Shown here in pieces: positions 1 through 4,577 of a stretch of 6,093 nucleotides of DNA. Source of the stretch: Kiritimatiellia bacterium. GTDB taxonomy: Bacteria; Verrucomicrobiota; Kiritimatiellia; RFP12; UBA1067. The notes beneath the pieces are model-generated. The model was not told the DNA's origin. It made no database searches and worked only from the letters and a program-made list of their open reading frames with translations. The stretch lies in assembly GCA_017411125.1 (NCBI GenBank), contig JAFPNP010000105.1:1-6093 (forward strand), read 5' to 3'. The position numbers and the translations under genes were made by a program. Numbering within the stretch: the first letter of the stretch is position 1; every line of letters starts with the position of its first letter.

Positions 1-3
1 CGC

Positions 4-86
4 AATTCGTTATAATGCCGGACACCGTAGCGAAAATTCGTCCTCGGGTCGCGGTAGCGCATTCGTCAAATGCCAAGACACCGTGA
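4..86 (+). repeat. Left-end transposase-site pair of the IS
   Basis: Two direct copies of one motif lie here: ATTCGT, then AATGCC, then GACACCGT. In the outer copy ATTCGT is at 5-10 and GACACCGTAG at 21-30. In the inner copy ATTCGT is at 61-66 and GACACCGT at 77-84. ATTCGT and GACACC start 16 bp apart in both. The two GACACC blocks are 56 bp apart. The inner copy ends about 23 bp before the transposase ATG, so a transposase bound there could repress its own gene (inference). A TATAAT string at 11-16 falls inside the outer copy, but its -35 position would lie outside the window. Confidence 0.75.
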
Positions 87-107
87 ATTTCGGATAAACT
101 ATGAGGC

Positions 108-1331
108 ATGAGCAAGATGTCACGAAGAACAACAATGGAGTACGTCGGCACGCAGAGGCGTGCATACGCGCAACTGAAAAGCAAGTCCAAGAAGACAGCA
201 TTCATTGACTCGATGTGCCAGGCATTCGGGTTTGAGCGCAAGTACGCGACCAAGCTCCTCACCGGGAACCGCAAGTACAAGGAGCCCAAGGGTCGTGGAA
301 AGACGTACTCCGACAAGGCGACGGGTCTGCTCAGGAGGGTCTGGTACGCCACAGGCTGCATGTGCACGAAGTACCTCAAGGCCATAATCGTCCGGGCACT
401 GGCCAATCTTGCCGAGCTCGAGCATGTTGACAGCGCGCTCTCCATGGAAGTCGCGTCGATGAGCGCCTCCACGATGGACCGGGCGCTCAAGGGCCTTGAG
501 CGCATTGGACCGGGATCCGTCCGCAAGAACCGCCGTTCAGGGAAGAACGATCCGGCGGCCTACTTTGCCTGCTGCTCGGGCGAGAAGGAGATCGCCGCCG
601 AGACCGAGCCGGGGCATCTGCAGGTTGACACAGTCGCACTTTGCGGCGGAGACATGCGCGGGAACTTCTTCTGGATCATCACGCTGACGGACCGCAAGAC
701 GCAGTGGACAGAGATCCACCCCGTGTGGAACAAGGGTGCGGAAGAAGTGCTGAACGCCGTAGAAATCCTCGTCAGGCGCTTCCCGTTCAAGATACTGTCG
801 CTCCATTACGACAACGGGAAGGAATTCATGAACAGCCATCTGGTTACGTTCGTGAAGAACCACCCGGAGATCAGCTTCCAGCGTTCGCGCCCCTACCGCA
901 AGAACGACAACGCGCATGTCGAGCAGAAGAACGGATCGGTCGTCAGAGGCCTCTTCGGCGAGGCCCGCATCGATCAGTTCGAGCTGCGGAGCCAACTGGC
1001 CTCGGCCTGCACCGAGTGGTCCGACTACTTCAACTACTGCCGGCCATGCATCATGATCACGCAGCGGGCAAAGAAGGACAAGGCCAAGGGCTTCGGGAAG
1101 AAATACGACAAGCCCCGGCTTCCCGCGCAACGCGTCCTTGACGCGAATGTCGCGAGCAACGCCCGCGAGGCCCAGATCAAGACGCGGATCGAAAAGACCA
1201 ACGGCATCGAATTGTACCGCTTCGTCCTGCGGAGATGGTCGCGCATCCTCCGCAAGCAGCGGGCGGCGGAAACGGGACGGCGGCCGATACGGACTCAAGA
1301 TCGTGAACAGACACCGGCTATATGCAAGTGA
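108..1331 (+). CDS. Transposase with integrase-core (rve, DDE) catalytic domain
   Basis: A 407-residue protein that should cut and join the ends of its own element. The N-terminal ~140 residues are basic and helical and probably bind the end repeats. The catalytic core follows, with an RNase H-like acidic triad visible: D174 in LQVDTV, D235 in LHYDNGKEF and E272 in HVEQKN. The last two are separated by 36 residues, close to the DD(35)E spacing of retroviral-integrase-like transposases. RSRPYRKNDNAHVEQKNGS (259-277) is the strongest family signature. The C-terminal ~130 residues are basic. The frame is intact, so the gene may be active. The start at ATG 108 is uncertain: only a weak AGG lies immediately upstream, and ATG 117 or 135 are alternatives. 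I can place it in the rve superfamily but not in a named IS family. Confidence 0.9.
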   Translation: MSKMSRRTTMEYVGTQRRAYAQLKSKSKKTAFIDSMCQAFGFERKYATKLLTGNRKYKEPKGRGKTYSDKATGLLRRVWYATGCMCTKYLKAIIVRALANLAELEHVDSALSMEVASMSASTMDRALKGLERIGPGSVRKNRRSGKNDPAAYFACCSGEKEIAAETEPGHLQVDTVALCGGDMRGNFFWIITLTDRKTQWTEIHPVWNKGAEEVLNAVEILVRRFPFKILSLHYDNGKEFMNSHLVTFVKNHPEISFQRSRPYRKNDNAHVEQKNGSVVRGLFGEARIDQFELRSQLASACTEWSDYFNYCRPCIMITQRAKKDKAKGFGKKYDKPRLPAQRVLDANVASNAREAQIKTRIEKTNGIELYRFVLRRWSRILRKQRAAETGRRPIRTQDREQTPAICK

Positions 1332-1342
1332 CGAAATGTCTC

Positions 1343-1421
1343 ACTGTGAGTGGCGGCAGCAGTCGCCTCGGCGCTTCGCGCCGCCCCTGCGGGGACGGCT
1401 CCAGCTGCCGCCACCCACAGT
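1343..1421. other. Three-way-junction stem-loop element inside the IS
   Basis: This region is strongly self-complementary, starting 12 bases after the transposase stop. A long outer stem pairs 1343-1360 with 1404-1421: 17 pairs and one A.C mismatch at 1349/1415. Past a 3-base bulge (1401-1403), AGTCG at 1361-1365 pairs with CGGCT at 1396-1400, including one G.U. Two hairpins sit inside: CGGCGC/GCGCCG (1369-1374 with 1378-1383, loop TTC) and CCCC/GGGG (1384-1387 with 1391-1394, loop TGC). Together they form a cloverleaf-like junction with almost no unpaired bases. No T-run follows on either strand, so it does not look like a standard intrinsic terminator. It could be a structured RNA, a read-through barrier or a small palindromic repeat nested in the IS. 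The pairing is seen; the function is unknown. Confidence 0.6.
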
Positions 1422-1437
1422 CCTCAACCACGAACCC

Positions 1438-1514
1438 CTACGGTGTCCTTGCATTTGACGAATTCACCGACGAAGCGAAGTCTCTACGGTGTCTTTCCTA
1501 CTTGACGAACTGGG
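1438..1514 (-). repeat. Right-end transposase-site pair of the IS
   Basis: These are two further copies of the end motif, in inverse orientation to the left pair. In the inner copy GACACCGTAG reads from 1447 down to 1438 and ATTCGT from 1463 down to 1458, again 16 bp apart. In the outer copy GACACCGTAG reads from 1493 down to 1484 and GTTCGT from 1510 down to 1505, 17 bp apart. The outer copy is the most diverged, having AAGTAGG in place of AAATGCC. The GACACC blocks are 46 bp apart here against 56 bp at the left end, a difference of about one helical turn. The outer copy abuts the purM upstream region. Confidence 0.75.
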
Positions 1515-1524
1515 AAATTTTCCC
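1512..1524. promoter_or_regulatory. 13-bp palindrome upstream of the purM promoter
   Basis: GGGAAATTTTCCC is a perfect 6-bp inverted repeat around a single central T. It ends 12 bp before the purM -35 hexamer. The spacing would suit a protein-binding operator, but its left three bases may belong to the tip of the IS, in which case the palindrome is a chance product of the insertion. I recognise no regulator for it. Confidence 0.3.
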
Positions 1525-1536
1525 CTCAAAGGAAGG

Positions 1537-1565
1537 TTGCATTATGAAAGAAAACATGATATAAT
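1537..1565 (+). promoter_or_regulatory. Promoter of purM
   Basis: The hexamers TTGCAT (1537-1542) and TATAAT (1560-1565) are separated by 17 bp, matching the sigma70-type layout with a perfect -10. Transcription would begin near 1572. That leaves a leader of roughly 48 bases before the GTG start at 1620, and it excludes the ATG at 1566-1568 as the translation start, because that ATG would lie upstream of the transcript. Confidence 0.7.
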
Positions 1566-1574
1566 ATGTCGCGT

Positions 1575-1593
1575 TTCCCGCATTTTGCGGGAA
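1575..1593 (+). other. Stem-loop at the 5' end of the purM leader
   Basis: TTCCCGC (1575-1581) pairs perfectly with GCGGGAA (1587-1593) around a short ATTTT loop. It begins about three bases after the predicted transcription start and ends 12 bases before the GGAG ribosome binding site. No T-run follows, so it is not a terminator. A stem at an mRNA 5' end often protects against degradation; here that is inference. As DNA it could equally be an operator just downstream of the promoter. Confidence 0.5.
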
Positions 1594-1619
1594 GTGGCCA
1601 AAATCGGAGAAACATCATC

Positions 1620-2684
1620 GTGATCAATCCTGTTCCCGCAGCAAAGTCCGCATACGCCGCAGCAGGCGTAGATATCGACAACAAAATGGACGCTTTGAAC
1701 GCCATAAAAACCATGGTAGGCGCGACCAAAACGGTCAACGTGGTCGGGGGCATAGGATCGTTTGGCGGCCTGTGCCGCCTTCCGCAAGGCAGTTCGAGGG
1801 ATACTCTTCTCGTCTCGTCCACCGACGGCGTCGGCACGAAACTGAAAGTTGCCGTAATGATGAAGCGGCACGACACTGTCGGCCAAGACATAGTAAATCA
1901 CTGCGTAAACGATATCCTCGTGCAGGGCGCGAAGCCGTTGTTCTTCATGGACTATGTCGGCGCGTCGAAATTCGACGGGAACACGTTCAGGCAGATCGTG
2001 TCAGGCCTGTGCAAAGCGTGCAAGGAAAACAACATGGCGCTTCTCGGCGGCGAAACGGCGGAAATGCCAGGCCTCTACCCCGCCAACGAATACGACCTCG
2101 TGGGGACTATCGTAGGTACCGTATCGCGCAAAAAACTCGTAACGGGCCAGTCCATCCGCGCTGGAGACGTAATCATCGGCCTTCCCTCCAACGGACTGCA
2201 GACCAACGGCTTCTCCCTCGCCCGCCGTGTGTTCTTCGATCTCTGCCAGATGTCTCCGCGCGACAAGCTGCCGGGCACGGACCAGACCGTCGGCGACGCC
2301 CTTCTCACCGTCCACCGCAGCTTCCTCAAGCCTGTAGGGCGGCTTCTTGACAACAACATCAAGATAAACGGCATGGCGCACATCACCGGCGGCGGATTCC
2401 AAGACAACATCCCACGCGTCCTCCCCAAAGCCGTCACGGCCGAAATCGACCGTACCACATGGCCCGTCCCGACAATCTTCAAGTTCATCGAGCGCCAGGG
2501 CCGCGTAGACCATGACGAGATGTACCGCGTGTTCAACATGGGCATAGGGTACGTGCTCATCATGCCAAAGACGTCCCTCCTGTGCATGAAGACGGTGTTC
2601 AAAAACATCCGTCAGCCTTGGTACCAGATTGGCGTGATCCGCGTGCGCAAATCCGGCGCTCCGCAGGTCGTGTTCTCGAAATAA
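1620..2684 (+). CDS. purM: Phosphoribosylformylglycinamidine cyclo-ligase (AIR synthase)
   Basis: This cytoplasmic enzyme performs the fifth step of de novo purine synthesis: FGAM plus ATP gives AIR, ADP and phosphate. From GTG 1620 it is 354 residues long, close to the ~345 of E. coli PurM. Family motifs are all present: STDGVGTKL at 67-75 (nucleotide-binding segment), VNDILVQGAKPLFFMDY at 96-112, GGETAEMPG at 143-151, HITGGGFQDNIPRVLP at 254-269 and MYRVFNMGIGYV at 301-312. The GTG is preferred over ATG 1566 because GGAG lies at 1606-1609 with 10 bases of spacing, because ATG 1566 overlaps the -10 box, and because homology begins around AYAAAGVDID at 11-20. The gene stands alone with its own promoter and converges on uxaB. 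No frame damage is visible despite the IS directly upstream. Confidence 0.96.
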   Translation: MINPVPAAKSAYAAAGVDIDNKMDALNAIKTMVGATKTVNVVGGIGSFGGLCRLPQGSSRDTLLVSSTDGVGTKLKVAVMMKRHDTVGQDIVNHCVNDILVQGAKPLFFMDYVGASKFDGNTFRQIVSGLCKACKENNMALLGGETAEMPGLYPANEYDLVGTIVGTVSRKKLVTGQSIRAGDVIIGLPSNGLQTNGFSLARRVFFDLCQMSPRDKLPGTDQTVGDALLTVHRSFLKPVGRLLDNNIKINGMAHITGGGFQDNIPRVLPKAVTAEIDRTTWPVPTIFKFIERQGRVDHDEMYRVFNMGIGYVLIMPKTSLLCMKTVFKNIRQPWYQIGVIRVRKSGAPQVVFSK

Positions 2685-2696
2685 CCCAGTCTGCCG

Positions 2697-4013
2697 TCAG
2701 AGCGCAGCCTTGACCATCTCGGCGAAGTCCGGGATGGTCGTTAAGTCCATGCCCCAGAAATCCGATTTGCGAAGGATGTCGTCTACGGACGGATTCGCTT
2801 TGAAGTACGCCATTACCTCCGGGCTGTCGTTCACCGCATCCGTGCGGTAGAACTTGATCAGCGACGCCATGGACCCGACAAGCCCCTTGGGCAGGAAGCC
2901 CTTCCGCTTTCTATAGTCGAGAATCGTCGGCAGCACGCGCACCTTCCACTTGGAGACACTGTTCAGGCAGATGGAGAGCAGACGGTGGTTCGCGAACGGA
3001 TTGGCGAAGCGCTCCAGCACCGACTCCGCATATGCAAGCCTCTCCTCTACCGGCAAATCGACCGTCGGGAATATCTCCTCGAAAAGTATCTGCCTGAAAA
3101 AGTCGTTGAACTTCGGGTCGGCCACAAGTTCGTGGACAAACGTGAACCCCGCAAGATGCCCCTCCAGTACCGTCGCAGTGTGCGCCCCATTGAGGAAGCG
3201 TACCTTGCGCGTGCGGTAAGGCTGCATGTCCGGAGTGTAGACCACGTTCACGCCGGCCTTCTTCAACGGGAATTCTCGCTCTAGGTCGAACCCCGCCGCC
3301 ATGGCGGACTTCGGCACCTCGATAACAAAGAAGTGAAACGGCTCGCCACACACAAGAACCTCGTCGCGTTCGCCCAGGCGTTCCGCGTAGCGAGCGGCCG
3401 ATTCCTCGTCCGGACGCCCCGCCACAATGCGGTCCACGAGCGTGGAACAGAACACGCACTCCTTCTCGATCCATGCTGCAAGCGCATCGTCGCCCCAATC
3501 GGCAGCGTATTGAAGCACGCACTTCTTCAAAGTATCGCCATTGTGCTCGATCAGTTCGCAGGGGATGAACACGAACCCCGGAAGCCCGGCCTCCATGCGA
3601 GCCTTTAGAAGAAGCGCGACCTTGCGGGGAAAAGTATCCGCGTCTTTCTTGTACTCGATTCCGGCTTCCGTGGTATTGGACACGACAAAACGGAGCGACG
3701 GCGTATTTCCAACCAACTCCTCCACGGCCTGCCAGTCGCTCTTGGCATTGAGGACGCCCTTGACGGAATGAATTTCCTCGATCTCCTCGACTTTCTTTCC
3801 GCCCACGAAACCACGCAGGCAGGTGTGGTACACTCCGTTCCGTGCATTGAGAATTTTCGACGGCGGCGAAAGTTCGTCGCCGATGGGCTGTACAATCTGC
3901 ACGAGACCGTCGAATCCGGCCTTGTCGTTCATCCTCTGCACCATCCAGTCGATGAAACAGCGAAGGAAGTTCCCCTCGCCGAACTGCAACACCTTCACCT
4001 GTCTATCGCCCAT
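2697..4013 (-). CDS. uxaB: Tagaturonate reductase (altronate oxidoreductase)
   Basis: This is a 438-residue member of the long-chain mannitol dehydrogenase family. UxaB reduces tagaturonate to altronate with NADH in galacturonate breakdown. The N-terminal Rossmann glycine motif is FGEGNFLR at 11-18, the form typical of UxaB. Catalytic residues appear in KVRFLNGAH, giving K270, N275 and H278 with the K-x4-N-x2-H spacing of the family. Residues from about 260 onward form the helical C-terminal domain. The start at ATG 4013 is chosen because AGGAGGT (4026-4020) sits six bases upstream; an in-frame ATG at 4049 lacks such a site. At 438 residues it is somewhat shorter than the E. coli protein. Neighbouring uxaA or uxaC genes are not in the window, so fructuronate reductase or another family polyol dehydrogenase remains possible. 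Confidence 0.88.
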   Translation of the reverse strand: MGDRQVKVLQFGEGNFLRCFIDWMVQRMNDKAGFDGLVQIVQPIGDELSPPSKILNARNGVYHTCLRGFVGGKKVEEIEEIHSVKGVLNAKSDWQAVEELVGNTPSLRFVVSNTTEAGIEYKKDADTFPRKVALLLKARMEAGLPGFVFIPCELIEHNGDTLKKCVLQYAADWGDDALAAWIEKECVFCSTLVDRIVAGRPDEESAARYAERLGERDEVLVCGEPFHFFVIEVPKSAMAAGFDLEREFPLKKAGVNVVYTPDMQPYRTRKVRFLNGAHTATVLEGHLAGFTFVHELVADPKFNDFFRQILFEEIFPTVDLPVEERLAYAESVLERFANPFANHRLLSICLNSVSKWKVRVLPTILDYRKRKGFLPKGLVGSMASLIKFYRTDAVNDSPEVMAYFKANPSVDDILRKSDFWGMDLTTIPDFAEMVKAAL

Positions 4014-4019
4014 CGTTCC

Positions 4020-4026
4020 ACCTCCT
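4020..4026 (-). promoter_or_regulatory. Strong ribosome binding site of uxaB
   Basis: On the minus strand this reads AGGAGGT, a perfect anti-16S match, six bases before ATG 4013. It decides the start codon against the in-frame ATGs at 4049 and 4034. Confidence 0.85.
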
Positions 4027-4050
4027 GTTTTCATGCAATCTTCCGTCATG

Positions 4051-4078
4051 CCATTGCCGCCGGAAAGACGGCCAATGG
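4051..4078 (-). other. Hairpin between tRNA-Pro and uxaB
   Basis: CCATTG and CAATGG at the two edges pair perfectly, and an inner GCCG/CGGC adds four pairs with a short bulge. The hairpin starts about five bases past the encoded CCA end of tRNA-Pro and ends about 25 bases before the uxaB ribosome binding site. There is no T-run, so if it acts it is more likely a processing or partial stop signal than a full terminator. No separate promoter for uxaB is evident in these 70 bases, so uxaB may be read from the tRNA promoter (inference). Confidence 0.4.
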
Positions 4079-4082
4079 AAAA

Positions 4083-4159
4083 TGGTCGGAGCGGAGGGAT
4101 TTGAACCCTCGGCCTTTTGGTCCCGAACCAAACGCGCTACCAGACTGCGCTACGCTCCG
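4083..4159 (-). tRNA. tRNA-Pro (anticodon CGG), CCA encoded
   Basis: The full cloverleaf can be drawn. The acceptor stem is CGGAGCG with CGCTCCG, the D stem GCGC, and the anticodon arm TTTGG-TTCGGGA-CCAAA with anticodon CGG. The T arm is GAGGG-TTCAAAT-CCCTC, followed by discriminator A and an encoded CCA (4085-4083). At 77 nt with CCA it matches the usual tRNA-Pro and resembles E. coli proK. It decodes CCG. Confidence 0.97.
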
Positions 4160-4177
4160 AAACGGAAATCGCCGTAT

Positions 4178-4206
4178 AGTATACACTTTTTCGACAGTTC
4201 CGTCAA
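4178..4206 (-). promoter_or_regulatory. Promoter of tRNA-Pro
   Basis: On the minus strand TTGACG (4206-4201) and TATACT (4183-4178) are 17 bp apart, a near-consensus sigma70-type promoter. Transcription would start about 12 bases before the mature tRNA 5' end at 4159. Confidence 0.8.
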
Positions 4207-4264
4207 TAGGACAAAACCAACAAATTCCACGCTCGTTTGCAATGCACCCTGCAACTACTGCGGC

Positions 4265-4279
4265 ACGATGAAACATCGT
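4265..4279. other. Small hairpin in the tRNA-Pro/tRNA-Ala spacer
   Basis: ACGATG and CATCGT form a perfect 6-bp stem around AAA. It lies about 28 bp beyond the 3' end of the tRNA-Ala fragment. No T-run follows on either strand, so a terminator role is not supported. Apart from this and the tRNA-Pro promoter, nothing is recognised in the spacer 4160-4306. Confidence 0.3.
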
Positions 4280-4306
4280 AACATGGAACATAGTGGGATT
4301 TTGGGA

Positions 4307-4365
4307 TGGTGGAGAAGAGCGGATTCGAACCGCCGACCCTCACGTTGCGAACGTGATGCTCTAAC
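4307..4365 (-). pseudogene. 3' fragment of tRNA-Ala (CGC), candidate attachment site
   Basis: Reading down from 4365, the D-arm 3' side (GTTAGAGCA), a complete anticodon arm TCACG-TTCGCAA-CGTGA with anticodon CGC, the variable region, the T arm GGCGG-TTCGAAT-CCGCT, the acceptor 3' strand CTTCTCC, discriminator A and CCA are all present. The matching 5' acceptor strand and the D stem 5' side are absent: upstream sequence becomes unrelated and AT-rich past 4365. This is what remains when a tyrosine-recombinase element integrates in a tRNA gene and displaces the chromosomal 3' half. The integrase lies on the 5' side, as that model predicts, and the intact tRNA should be at the far end. The anticodon arm (4340-4356) is a perfect 7-bp inverted repeat around GCG, a plausible core site for strand exchange. 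Confidence 0.85.
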
Positions 4366-4409
4366 ACGATTATTCCTAATGAAAATGCGTTTTTTCAGAT
4401 TCTAACATC

Positions 4410-4433
4410 GAACTTGCCCCCAAACTTGCCCCC
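4410..4433 (+). repeat. Tandem 12-bp repeat, candidate integrase arm sites
   Basis: GAACTTGCCCCC (4410-4421) is followed directly by AAACTTGCCCCC (4422-4433), 11 of 12 identical. An inverted copy of the core, GGGGCAA, is at 4452-4458 inside the integrase promoter. The second direct copy can also pair with it as an imperfect stem. Short direct repeats beside an attachment core are typical of arm-type sites bound by the N-terminal domain of tyrosine recombinases; assigning that role here is inference. Confidence 0.55.
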
Positions 4434-4440
4434 TTTTACC

Positions 4441-4470
4441 TTGCGCCGAAAGGGGCAAATGTGATATACT
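4441..4470 (+). promoter_or_regulatory. Promoter of the integrase gene
   Basis: TTGCGC (4441-4446) and TATACT (4465-4470) are separated by 18 bp. The inverted GGGGCAA copy (4452-4458) lies between them, so a protein bound to these repeats, perhaps the integrase itself, would block transcription. The leader to ATG 4578 is about 100 bases and contains a weak hairpin (CGCCG 4524-4528 with CGGCG 4549-4553). Confidence 0.55.
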
Positions 4471-4577
4471 GTTGCGCGTTGGCAAGTAGTGTAAACAATC
4501 GCGATGCACTACCAAACGAAAACCGCCGAAAGCCCGCCAACAGGCAGACGGCGCAACCATTGTGAAAGGTGGCGGAC

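Larger units (their letters stand above)
1..1514 (+). mobile_element. Insertion sequence with DDE transposase and paired end repeats
   Basis: This is a compact element of about 1.5 kb with a single transposase gene, bounded on each side by two copies of a ~26-bp repeat. The left pair reads inward on the plus strand and the right pair inward on the minus strand, as expected of transposase-binding ends. The outermost left copy starts within the first five bases of the window, so the true left tip may lie outside. Comparing the outer copies base by base (left 1-10 against right 1514-1505, 8 of 10 identical) suggests the right tip is near 1514. No target duplication can be judged because almost no left flank is present. 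The element sits just upstream of the purM promoter. The boundaries are inferred; the repeats and the transposase are seen directly. Confidence 0.8.

Noticed and set aside
11..16. TATAAT as the -10 box of the transposase promoter
   Set aside because: It sits within the outer end repeat and its -35 region would be outside the window, so it cannot be supported.
537..1298. Long open frame on the minus strand opposite the transposase
   Set aside because: It lies antisense to a gene with a complete DDE triad, has no recognisable family pattern and is the usual shadow in GC-rich DNA.
2001..2513. Open frames on the minus strand inside purM
   Set aside because: The plus-strand frame matches PurM motifs throughout; the antisense frames show no family pattern.
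2682..2699. Shared bidirectional terminator between purM and uxaB
   Set aside because: The 12-bp gap and the adjoining gene ends show no convincing hairpin or T-run.
4307..4390. A complete tRNA-Ala gene
   Set aside because: No strand complementary to the acceptor CTTCTCC is found at the proper distance, and the D stem lacks its 5' half; only the 3' part is real.
4410..4433. CRISPR-like repeat
   Set aside because: There are only two adjacent 12-bp units without spacers.
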